This document shows, piece after piece, positions 1 to 6,216 of a DNA stretch of 6,216 bases. Source of the DNA: Saprospiraceae bacterium (GTDB lineage: Bacteria > Bacteroidota > Bacteroidia > Chitinophagales > Saprospiraceae); contig JABDJM010000274.1 of NCBI GenBank assembly GCA_013002475.1, positions 1 to 6,216 of the forward strand, read 5' to 3'. Each line of letters opens with the position of its first letter. Position 1 is the first letter of the stretch. Both the position numbers and the translations under genes were made by a program. Below the pieces are notes generated by a model. That model saw only the letters and a list, made by a program, of their open reading frames with translations. It did no database searches and had not been told where the DNA came from.

Positions 1-2185
1 GCTTTTGATCTTCACCTGGGAGCAACTCAAAAAAATCCTCGAGGCTTTTTGCATTTCTGGCCTGTTCAGAAAGAATGTATTCAATCTCAACGTCCCCGGC
101 TTCGGTTTTAAGACCGGCCTCTCGGGCAAGTATAATTAGTTTTCGCCGGACATCTATTCCGTTAAGATCTATTCGGGGATCCGGCTCCGTGTAACCTCTG
201 TCTTTTGCCTCCAAAACCACTTCACTGAATTTCTTTCCAGGACCAAAGGTGTTGAAAATAAAACTTAGAGATCCAGATAAAACACCCTCGATCTTCAGGA
301 TCTTATCTCCACTGATCAGCAGATCATTTAGCGTGTTTATAACAGGAAGGCCTGCTCCAACATTTGTTTCATAATGAAACTGGACGCCTCGTTTGTCGGC
401 TATATTTTTTAGCCGCTTGTATTGAATGAAACCTGAACTGGTTGCAATTTTATTTGCAGTAGATATTGATATGCTTTCATCAAGGATGCTTTCATAAAAG
501 GAGGTAACCTTGTCGCTTGCAGTATTGTCTACGAAAATAGAATTGGAGAGATTAAGTTTCGTCATCTTCTCAAGGAAGGCAGACATGCTCATTGGCTCTC
601 CATTAGCAAGAGCATCTTTCCAGGAATCCGGATTCACCCCTTGGGGGTCGAACAACATTTGTCGACTGTTTGCAAGACCTATGATCTTTAGCCGCATACT
701 ATGCTTCTCCTCAATGAAGTTCTTTTGCTTTTTAATTTGATCAATAAGCGTACTCCCAATTAACCCAACTCCAACAATGAAAAGATTTAGCTCTTTTACA
801 TTGGAAAGGAAGAACGCTTCGTGCAGAGAGTTAAGGGCTTTGGATTCATCCTCATTTGGAACTACCACAGAAACATTCAACTCGGAACTTCCCTGAGCGA
901 TTGCCACGCAGTTAACACCATTCTTTCCCAGAGCCTGAAAAAGTCGCCCGGCGATCCCTGGTTGGTACCGCATGTTTTCGCCGATCACTGCAACGGTGGA
1001 AAGATCTGTTTCTACTTTTATTGGATCGACAACACCAAGATTTCGTTCATAGGCAAAGGCATCTTCAACGACATGTTTTGCTTCAATCGCTTTTTCCGGA
1101 GCAATGGCAAAACTAATGCTGTGCTCAGATGACCCCTGAGTAATCATGATCACGTTAATACCCGCCTGAGCCAAAGCCGAAAACAAGCGACCCGAAATTC
1201 CAGGAACTCCAAACAGTCCTGAACCCTGCAGCGTAAGCAATGCAATGCTGCTAATTGAACTTATACCTTTGATGATATGCCCATTTTCACCAGATGACTT
1301 ACTGATATAAGTCCCTGAATGATCAGGGTTAAATGTGTTTTTTATTACCAGTGGAATCCCTGCTTTTAGTGCCGGTTGTAGGGTAGGGGGGTAGATGACC
1401 TTTGCGCCAAAGTGAGACATTTCCATGGCCTCCATATAGGTAAGTCTGGGAATGGTAAAGGCGGACTTCACTTTGCGCGGATCAGCTGTAAGGACGCCAT
1501 CTACATCTGTCCAAATCTCAATTTTTTCTGCTGAAAGACCTGCTCCAAGAAGTGAAGCGGTGTAATCTGAACCACCTCGTCCAAGTGTGGTGGTAAGCCC
1601 GCCATCCTCTGATGCGATAAACCCGGTTACTATCTGAACCTGAGGATGGTCGGCGAAATATCTTCGGATGTTTTCAAAAGTTTTCGGTTGGTCCACCCTC
1701 GCAGCACCAAAATTTTTATCTGTTTTGATAATTTTTCTGGCATCTAAATACCCGGCATCAATTCCCTTTGCCTTAAGAGCCCGGGAAATAATATAGGCTG
1801 AGTTTCTTTCACCAAAACTTAGCACATGGTCCATGGTTCTCGGAGAAACTTCCTGTACCAGATGGATACCATATAGAATTTTTTTTAAGGCCTCGTGGTT
1901 ATCCTTGAGATCTTCCAGGGATGAATTATGGTGATCCTCTGGTATCAATTCTTTGGCGGCCTGGATGTGTCGTTCGACAAAGGCCTCGAATTTTGGAATG
2001 TAATTTTCATCGCCCTGGGCTGCGAGTTCGCTCATCTCAATAAGCGAGTCAGTCACTCCGCCAAAGGCAGAGAAAACCACAGTAAACTTGGTTCCTTGCT
2101 GATAATTATTAGCCAGGATATTCAGGACCTGAGCAACTCGGTCGGGCTTAGCTACTGAAGAGCCACCAAACTTTAAAACCTTCAT
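1..2185 (-). CDS. thrA: Bifunctional aspartate kinase / homoserine dehydrogenase I (3' end cut by window edge)
   Basis: This fused enzyme phosphorylates aspartate (step 1) and reduces aspartate semialdehyde to homoserine (step 3) on the cytoplasmic route to threonine and methionine. I translated the whole frame by hand: 728 codons are open from the ATG at 2185 to the left edge, with no internal stop. The kinase starts with KFGGSS (residues 5-10) and carries GRGGSDYTA (about 202-210) and WTDVDGVLTADPR (225-237). Two ACT regulatory domains follow, from about 316 and 396, each with a PGI-x-GRLF loop and an (I)TQGSSE or (I)AQGSSE strand. Q350 and Q431 align with the threonine-binding glutamines known in plant AK-HSDH, so threonine feedback is inferred. 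The dehydrogenase has the GVGLIG nucleotide-binding loop (472-477), TANK (576-579), ETNVGAGLPVI (606-616), GVLSGSLSFIFN (634-645) and the family signature GYTEPDPRIDLNGID ending at the conserved K682. E. coli ThrA has 820 residues, so about 85-90 are missing at the edge. No Shine-Dalgarno site is visible. Confidence 0.97.
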   Translation of the reverse strand, partial: MKVLKFGGSSVAKPDRVAQVLNILANNYQQGTKFTVVFSAFGGVTDSLIEMSELAAQGDENYIPKFEAFVERHIQAAKELIPEDHHNSSLEDLKDNHEALKKILYGIHLVQEVSPRTMDHVLSFGERNSAYIISRALKAKGIDAGYLDARKIIKTDKNFGAARVDQPKTFENIRRYFADHPQVQIVTGFIASEDGGLTTTLGRGGSDYTASLLGAGLSAEKIEIWTDVDGVLTADPRKVKSAFTIPRLTYMEAMEMSHFGAKVIYPPTLQPALKAGIPLVIKNTFNPDHSGTYISKSSGENGHIIKGISSISSIALLTLQGSGLFGVPGISGRLFSALAQAGINVIMITQGSSEHSISFAIAPEKAIEAKHVVEDAFAYERNLGVVDPIKVETDLSTVAVIGENMRYQPGIAGRLFQALGKNGVNCVAIAQGSSELNVSVVVPNEDESKALNSLHEAFFLSNVKELNLFIVGVGLIGSTLIDQIKKQKNFIEEKHSMRLKIIGLANSRQMLFDPQGVNPDSWKDALANGEPMSMSAFLEKMTKLNLSNSIFVDNTASDKVTSFYESILDESISISTANKIATSSGFIQYKRLKNIADKRGVQFHYETNVGAGLPVINTLNDLLISGDKILKIEGVLSGSLSFIFNTFGPGKKFSEVVLEAKDRGYTEPDPRIDLNGIDVRRKLIILAREAGLKTEAGDVEIEYILSEQARNAKSLEDFFELLPGEDQK

Positions 2186-2206
2186 TTTCGGGATTTACCA
2201 AATCAA

Positions 2207-2222
2207 GCCTACGAAGGTAGGC
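2207..2222 (-). terminator. Small perfect hairpin between ybeY and thrA; weak terminator or leader candidate
   Basis: A perfect 6-bp stem with a 4-base loop (GCCTAC-CTTC-GTAGGC on the minus strand) lies 50 bases after the ybeY stop and 21 bases before the thrA ATG. On the minus strand it is followed by TTGATTTGG, which is only a poor T-tract. It could be a weak terminator for the upstream operon or a structured element in the thrA leader. The 87-base gap contains no recognisable leader peptide and no clear Bacteroidota -33/-7 promoter. Confidence 0.25.
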
Positions 2223-2272
2223 GAATGAAAAACAAAATGCCATTGTTTTATACGGTGTATAGAAAACAAGGT

Positions 2273-2725
2273 TTAATTATCCTGCTTATTGGTTTGGTTA
2301 AGTAAGGCCAAGGAATCATCTTCCTTTTGTCTCATCACTAATTGCTCTTCTTTGCTATTGTCTGTATAGCCACAAAGATGGAGCACGCCATGGATAATCA
2401 CCCTGTGTAACTCGGTCAGAAGATCGACCTTATAAATTTGAGCATTTTCACGAATCCTGTCCAGACTAATAAAAATGTCACCTTCAAGCTCATCTTCTCC
2501 AAAAGGAAAAGTGATGATGTCGGTGAGAGTATCGTGACCCAGAAATTCTATGTTCAGGGAATGCAGGTATGCATCTGAGCAGAGTACAATATTCAGATCG
2601 CCGGTGGCTTTTCCTTCGTTCTTGGCCACGGCCTGAATCCAATCCTTTAATAATTCTGCGTTAGGCAGCTTGAAATCAACTTCTTCATTATGGAAGAGTA
2701 TTTCTTTTCCTTTAGGAGTGTCCAT
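2273..2725 (-). CDS. ybeY: rRNA maturation endoribonuclease YbeY (UPF0054)
   Basis: YbeY is a single-domain metal-dependent RNase involved in 16S rRNA 3'-end maturation and ribosome quality control in the cytoplasm. From the ATG at 2725 the protein has 150 residues, usual for the family. The conserved substrate-groove segment TDIITFPFGEDELEGDIFIS is present, followed by LHRVIIHGVLHLCGY, which holds metal ligands H112 and H116. The third ligand of the classical HGxLHLxGYDH motif is not a histidine here: GY is followed by TDN, with Asp at the ligand position. As I recall, many Bacteroidota YbeY proteins show a similar GYKD version. The C-terminal helix MRQKEDDSL is also typical. The frame extends to a TTG at 2731, but the ATG at 2725 is preferred; neither has a Shine-Dalgarno site. 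The gene begins 29 bases after the stop of the upstream ATPase gene and is probably cotranscribed with it. Confidence 0.93.
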   Translation of the reverse strand: MDTPKGKEILFHNEEVDFKLPNAELLKDWIQAVAKNEGKATGDLNIVLCSDAYLHSLNIEFLGHDTLTDIITFPFGEDELEGDIFISLDRIRENAQIYKVDLLTELHRVIIHGVLHLCGYTDNSKEEQLVMRQKEDDSLALLNQTNKQDN

Positions 2726-2754
2726 TTGCAAAAGAAGTAAAATGGATGGAATTA

Positions 2755-3162
2755 TCAGGCTCGGAAAAGCATTTCTACTGAACGACCTTCGTCAAGATAG
2801 CGAATCTCGTCTGCCAATTGTCTCATTAGAAATACGCCTCTTCCTCCGAGTTTGAGTAAATTCTCTGGGGAGGTAGGGTCAGGGAGGTTTTCGAAATCAA
2901 AGCCTTCTCCCTGGTCAGAAACGGTAAAAGAGAATCCTTTTGGTCGATATTCAAGTCTTACGGCCACTATTTTGGTGGAGTCATTACAATTTCCATGAGT
3001 TATGGCATTTGTAACGGCTTCGGTAAGACTAATAAGGATATTACCATATAGATTGGGACGGATCTTATATTTCGCGGCGATTTGCTCCACAAAGGATTCA
3101 ATCCGAGCCACATTTGCCGGATCCGAGATCAGCGTAATTTCCTCCTGTTGACTTGTGATCAT
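2755..3162 (-). CDS. RsbW-like anti-sigma-factor-type ATP-binding protein (HATPase_c_2)
   Basis: This is a small soluble GHKL-fold protein of the serine/threonine kinase anti-sigma family. From the ATG at 3162 it has 135 residues, about the size of a bare ATPase domain. The N box is LTEAVTNAITHGN (E48, N52), the G1 box is SDQGEGFDF (D83, G85, G87), and the glycine-rich lid is GGRGVFLMRQLADE (about 106-119). These are all the residues needed for Mg-ATP binding. The frame continues upstream to a TTG at 3213, but residues from there to the ATG look like spacer sequence, and a start at MITSQQEEITL matches the usual N-terminus. No sigma factor, anti-anti-sigma partner or PP2C phosphatase lies in the window, so the partner is unknown. 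It sits between the DUF4175-like gene and ybeY, an order I recall from Flavobacteriia. Whether it phosphorylates a protein or only binds one cannot be read from the sequence. Confidence 0.9.
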   Translation of the reverse strand: MITSQQEEITLISDPANVARIESFVEQIAAKYKIRPNLYGNILISLTEAVTNAITHGNCNDSTKIVAVRLEYRPKGFSFTVSDQGEGFDFENLPDPTSPENLLKLGGRGVFLMRQLADEIRYLDEGRSVEMLFRA

Positions 3163-3198
3163 TCTTCTGAAAGACTCTGTTACAATACGATTGGGCCC

Positions 3199-3221
3199 CC
3201 AAAATGGTTCCAAAAATGGTA
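3199..3221 (-). repeat. Imperfect tandem repeat of 11/12 bases upstream of the ATPase gene
   Basis: On the plus strand the units are ccaaaatggtt (3199-3209) and ccaaaaatggta (3210-3221), which differ by one extra A and one final base. They lie in the 113-base gap between the DUF4175-like stop (3276) and the ATPase ATG (3162). A third, shorter echo (caaaaatg, 3251-3258) lies farther upstream, inside the 4-bp inverted repeat agca-aaaa-tgct (3249-3260). The repeat could be a binding site or chance similarity. I see no clear promoter boxes in this gap. Confidence 0.4.
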
Positions 3222-3275
3222 ATTGTGGGCGAAAATCGTTGTTTAGGGAGCAAAAATGCTGTTGAGAGGGCCAAA

Positions 3276-4793
3276 TTAGTCCTCTTTTAGTTGATTTATA
3301 TACTCTTCAACTAAAATCTTGTAATAGGGCCTAAGTGATGGATTGACCGTTTTGTACAATTCGAGCTCAGCTTCTCTCTTTTTTAGATACTCCTCCATGG
3401 ACGGCGGAATTTTGCGCTCTTGCTGCATCGCGGTCTCTGCTTTCCTCTTATTATCGAACTTCCTTTGCCTGTCGGCCTTTTCTGCCTCCAACAGACGCGT
3501 AAGGATCTCTTCCTGACGTTTCATCATCTCGTTAGTGAGATTTTTATTGACCAACTCTGTTTCGATCTTATCCATTTGATCAAGGATCTGCTGAAGCTCC
3601 TGTCCACCCTGTCCCTTTTCTTGTCCTTGTTTCTTTAGGTCCCTTAAAGCCTTTCTTAAAGCAGCTTGCCGCGCAGCCATCTTTGCAAACTCCTTGCTGC
3701 CGGGGCCACCCTTTCCTTTTTTCATGCCATCTTTCATTTGCTGCATTTGCTCATTCAGCTGCTTTTGGCCCTGGGATATTTTATCCATAGGAACAGAACC
3801 GGGCTTTCCCCCAGCCCCTCCAGGCTTATTACACATTTGGCTTCCGGACATCATGCTTGACATTTGTTGCTGCATTTGTTCCATGACTTCACTTAACATC
3901 AAAGCCAGATCATTCACATTTTTCATCGTCCTCTGTTGGTTGTCGGCAGCTTGAGGCTTTTGTCTCTCCTCCAAAAGTTCAAGACCCTTTTCCAAATTAT
4001 CATCTACTTCGGAAACTTTCTCAACTACAAAGGACTCAATTTGAAACACGCGTTTTGCCAGGGCCTGAAGACTGTCCTTGATTAGGCCGAAGTCATCCTT
4101 GAGTTTGTATTGCTGCTGAACGAGTCCAACATAAACGGGAGTGTTAACGGTAGATTCATCTAAGTTGGCCATCAGGTCTTCTTGCTCAAAAGAGAGTCCG
4201 ACAAGGTTTTCCAACAACTGCCGAAGAGCCTGCATGTCTTCCTCCATTTGTTCCATCTCCCCGGATTGCATACTGTTCTGCATGCTCTGGGCCATTTTCT
4301 TCATTTTCTCTGCAGCTTTCTTCTGGGACTTACTGGCCTTTTTGTTTTGTTGTTTTTCAAGTTGCTCCTGACTATCATCCAGGTCCTGCTCTATGTCCTC
4401 CATTTCCTCGGAGGGTTCATCGCCCATGTCTTTGGGACGCTCAAGCTCCTCATTCTTCTTTTCAAGCTCCTCCATTTTTTCCTGAAGCTTATCAAACTCT
4501 TCGTTGATGTCTTCCTGTTTTTCTTCCAGCTCTTCGTTGGTATCTTCCTGCTTTTCTGTTTCCTCAGCTAACCCCTCCTGCTCTTCAGCCAGCTCTTCCA
4601 GCTTCTCCACCATTTCCTGCATTTCCTGCTCCACTTCAAGGGTCTTGAAAAGCTCCATTAATCTATCTAGTTCCATTTCCAACTCCTTGTCCCCCATCTC
4701 CATTTCCTCCATGGACTCGAGCATATTCTCCTTGTTCATTTCTTCCATGAGTTCCTGGATCTGCTCCATAAGCTCCTTCATCTCATCATTCAT
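3276..4793 (-). CDS. C-terminal coiled-coil part of split DUF4175-like protein
   Basis: This reading frame holds 505 codons and encodes the cytoplasmic or periplasmic coiled-coil half of a DUF4175-type protein of unknown function. Residues 1 to about 180 are almost entirely Glu, Lys, Met, Gln and Leu in heptad-like runs (for example MNDEMKELMEQIQELMEEM). Conserved-looking segments follow: KASKSQKKAAEKMKKMAQSM, LRQLLENLVGLSFEQEDLM, and FVVEKVSEVDDNLEKGLELL. A Met/Gln-rich stretch (MEQMQQQMSSMM) leads into two Gly/Lys-rich linkers (NKPGGAGGKPG and KKGKGGPGSKEF). The protein ends in a helical tail with IPPSMEEYLKKREAELELYK and LRPYYKILVEEYINQL, a tail I recognise from flavobacterial DUF4175 proteins. 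The ATG overlaps the stop of the upstream frame by one base (TAATG). The frame stays open upstream of this ATG as far as a TGA at 4842-4844, and its codons there read FEEV directly before the Met, so this is probably not a natural N-terminus. It has no signal peptide and no membrane segment of its own. Confidence 0.82.
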   Translation of the reverse strand: MNDEMKELMEQIQELMEEMNKENMLESMEEMEMGDKELEMELDRLMELFKTLEVEQEMQEMVEKLEELAEEQEGLAEETEKQEDTNEELEEKQEDINEEFDKLQEKMEELEKKNEELERPKDMGDEPSEEMEDIEQDLDDSQEQLEKQQNKKASKSQKKAAEKMKKMAQSMQNSMQSGEMEQMEEDMQALRQLLENLVGLSFEQEDLMANLDESTVNTPVYVGLVQQQYKLKDDFGLIKDSLQALAKRVFQIESFVVEKVSEVDDNLEKGLELLEERQKPQAADNQQRTMKNVNDLALMLSEVMEQMQQQMSSMMSGSQMCNKPGGAGGKPGSVPMDKISQGQKQLNEQMQQMKDGMKKGKGGPGSKEFAKMAARQAALRKALRDLKKQGQEKGQGGQELQQILDQMDKIETELVNKNLTNEMMKRQEEILTRLLEAEKADRQRKFDNKRKAETAMQQERKIPPSMEEYLKKREAELELYKTVNPSLRPYYKILVEEYINQLKED

Positions 4794-6216
4794 TACCTCC
4801 TCAAAAGCTCCTGAAGCTTTTCTTGTTTTTCCAGGATCTCTTCAGACTTCTCTGAAAGCTGCTCCTGATTTTGAAGGTTCTCCTCAAACTTCTCTTTTGC
4901 CTTATTGATTTCCTCTTGTAGTTTTTTCTGTTGCTCCAAAAGTTTTTCCAGCTCCTTTTTGGTTTGCCAATCCATCTCTTTTTGCTGGAGCATTTTTTCC
5001 CGAAGCTTTTTCATTTCCTCCTGAATTCTTCGAGACTCTTTCAGGGATTCTTTTAATTGTTCTTTTATCTCATCGGAATTCTGTTCTTCCTGTTCCTCCA
5101 ATTCTTCTATAGAGGGGAGCTCATAATTCATTACTTGTGTTCGAGCAGACTTACTTCCATTTATAGCGTCATTGTCAAATATTTCAAAGAAATAACTAAT
5201 CTGATCACCCGGCTTTAAGTCAAGCTCTTCCAGGTTAAAGGCATAGGAGTACTGAATATTTCGATCACCAGAAATTTTTATTGACGTAGAAACAGGGGGC
5301 TGCTGTTGGCCCCTTGAATTAGTCTTTTGATAGTTGAAGCTTAGGTTCTTTAAACCATAGTCATCGCTAGCTTCTCCGGCAAAATATTGCTGTGTTGTTT
5401 GTGTGCTATCTGCGAAAGCCTCCACAGAGATTGAAGGGGCCAGGTCTGGGATTACATTTAGGGCGTAACCAATCGAGTCAGCGAAGGGAAGGTGCTCGTT
5501 AGAAACATAAAGCATGTAGGTTTCATCCTTGAGTGCCCGACGTTGATATGAAAAAAGGTTCTCACCTTTTCTTTCGGCAGCCTGGGTTTCAGAAGCATTA
5601 TTGAACCTCAGGTCTACAGAATTTGTATTGGAAGCATTGAAAGACCAGGACAACCTTGTGCCTTGCGGCATTGAAAGGTCTCCAACGTTTTGTATTGTTT
5701 CGTCTTTTCTTCCAGTATAACCAGGGTAATCCAGCCTTATATCAAAACCCAAGATGTTGGGCTTCTTTAGAACGTCAATTTCAAAATCCTTGCTGTTAAC
5801 TTTTTGTCCCCGAAGTCCGGGAGCGAATAGATTAAAAGCAGTAGTTCTTTGAAGGTTGTTGAATCTGTATGTAAAAAGGGTTTCCGACTCTTTTGTCAGC
5901 CTGTACTGATAGTTGTCAACATTGATAAACACCTCCGCAGGAAAAACCTCTCCTTCCACTTCAACCTGTAGGTCATAATCATCATATTGAATTACCGTCG
6001 GATTTTCTTCCTGGAGAACAAAAGAAAATGGGGCCTCCCTTTCAAAGTCTCTATCGTTGTTTATCAGCCTTGCAGTGCTATCTTTTACCAGACTTGGAGC
6101 GGCAAACAAAATGACCATGAGGATAAGCATTGGAGGTAATGCGTATTTGAGATACTTTCGATTTTTCTTCAGGTCTATAGCCGCTCTAAAAGGAACCAAC
6201 TTGATCTCCTCTGTTT
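4793..6216 (-). CDS. N-terminal part of split DUF4175-like membrane protein (5' end beyond window)
   Basis: The frame is open through the right edge. A TTG at 6199 could be mistaken for its start, but the in-frame codons before it (TEEIK, then LVPFRAAIDLKKN) match the interior of family members, so the true start lies upstream, where further membrane helices are expected. The visible part has a lysine-rich segment, then one membrane helix (about residues 19-37 counted from 6199: YALPPMLILMVILFAAPSL). A largely beta-strand extracytoplasmic region of about 320 residues follows, with LDYPGYTGRKDE, SDDYGLKNLSFNY and LKPGDQISYFFEIFDNDAIN, motifs shared by DUF4175 proteins. From about residue 362 the chain becomes an acidic/basic coiled coil (LEEQEEQ to EEILEKQEKLQEL). 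It stops with LLRR and TAA at 4793-4795, just where homologues as I recall them run on with a sequence like that of the next frame. The function is unknown; an envelope role is inferred from the topology. Confidence 0.85.
   Translation of the reverse strand, partial: TEEIKLVPFRAAIDLKKNRKYLKYALPPMLILMVILFAAPSLVKDSTARLINNDRDFEREAPFSFVLQEENPTVIQYDDYDLQVEVEGEVFPAEVFINVDNYQYRLTKESETLFTYRFNNLQRTTAFNLFAPGLRGQKVNSKDFEIDVLKKPNILGFDIRLDYPGYTGRKDETIQNVGDLSMPQGTRLSWSFNASNTNSVDLRFNNASETQAAERKGENLFSYQRRALKDETYMLYVSNEHLPFADSIGYALNVIPDLAPSISVEAFADSTQTTQQYFAGEASDDYGLKNLSFNYQKTNSRGQQQPPVSTSIKISGDRNIQYSYAFNLEELDLKPGDQISYFFEIFDNDAINGSKSARTQVMNYELPSIEELEEQEEQNSDEIKEQLKESLKESRRIQEEMKKLREKMLQQKEMDWQTKKELEKLLEQQKKLQEEINKAKEKFEENLQNQEQLSEKSEEILEKQEKLQELLRR
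4796..4801 (-). promoter_or_regulatory. AGGAGG directly before the TAATG stop/start overlap
   Basis: A perfect Shine-Dalgarno-like AGGAGG ends two bases before the ATG at 4793, too close for efficient de novo initiation but in a position that could help reinitiation after the TAA. The same bases encode Glu-Glu (GAG GAG) in the downstream frame, where FEEVM would continue the family sequence. The match may therefore be a by-product of coding. Flavobacterial genes rarely rely on such sites, and none of the other starts in this window has one. Confidence 0.35.

Noticed and set aside
510..1132. Plus-strand open frames inside thrA
   Set aside because: The minus-strand ThrA frame is continuous here with ACT and homoserine dehydrogenase motifs; the plus-strand peptides resemble nothing known.
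2186..2272. Threonine attenuator with leader peptide upstream of thrA
   Set aside because: The gap holds no short frame rich in Thr or Ile codons and no alternative terminator/antiterminator stems.
3191..3202. TTGGG-CC-CCCAA inverted repeat upstream of the ATPase ATG
   Set aside because: The stem is only 5 bp with a 2-base loop, too tight to fold, and there is no T-tract; judged chance.
3163..3213. N-terminal extension of the ATPase from a TTG codon at 3213
   Set aside because: The added residues (EPFWGPNRIVTESFRR) lie partly in the small tandem repeat and precede a good ATG at 3162 that gives the normal domain length.
4803..4840. Canonical -1 slippery heptamer in the frame overlap (A-run and T-run)
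   Set aside because: GAA AAA CAA, GAA AAG CTT and CTT TTG do not form X XXY YYZ in the zero frame, so P-site re-pairing would be poor.
4141..4908. Overlapping plus-strand open frames rich in Leu, Phe, Ser and Cys opposite the coiled-coil genes, resembling membrane proteins
   Set aside because: They are the antisense reading of Glu/Lys/Met/Gln-rich codons (GAG, GAA, AAG read as CTC, TTC, CTT). The minus-strand frames are long and family-like, and no start signals support the plus strand.
6197..6199. TTG at 6199 as the start of the DUF4175-like N-terminal part
   Set aside because: The frame remains open to the window edge and the sequence around the codon matches the interior of family members, so it is a Leu codon within the gene.

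Overview
The window looks like ordinary chromosomal DNA from a Bacteroidota bacterium, most likely class Flavobacteriia. This rests on the gene set: a large DUF4175-type membrane and coiled-coil protein, a small RsbW-like ATP-binding protein and the rRNA-maturation nuclease YbeY lie in a row, an order I recall from flavobacterial genomes. A fused aspartate kinase/homoserine dehydrogenase follows. The Shine-Dalgarno sites are weak or absent, which also fits that phylum. I did not identify a genus.

All genes lie on the minus strand, so transcription runs from high to low coordinates. From upstream to downstream they are: (1) the N-terminal part of a DUF4175-like protein, entering from beyond the right edge (6216 to 4793); (2) its C-terminal coiled-coil part in the -1 frame (4793 to 3276); (3) an anti-sigma-factor-type ATPase (3162 to 2755); (4) ybeY (2725 to 2273); (5) thrA (2185 to 1), which leaves the window about 85-90 codons before its expected end. 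Coding is dense. The only gaps are 113, 29 and 87 bases, and there are no RNA genes, mobile elements or CRISPR arrays.

The most notable point is that the DUF4175-like gene is split in two. The frames meet at a TAATG stop/start overlap directly after AGGAGG. One extra T in the CTTTTG run at 4803-4806 would restore a single reading frame with the family-like junction ELFEEVMNDEM. The split may be a recent frameshift mutation, a sequence error, or less likely a real translational coupling or frameshifting arrangement.

Functionally, the first four reading frames form a probable operon of a poorly understood envelope-anchored protein, a small GHKL ATPase and a ribosome-maturation nuclease. ThrA catalyses steps 1 and 3 of the route from aspartate to threonine and methionine. 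It probably starts a separate unit (thrB and thrC would be expected beyond the left edge, not seen). I found no convincing new biological system; most of the window is well-conserved housekeeping sequence.
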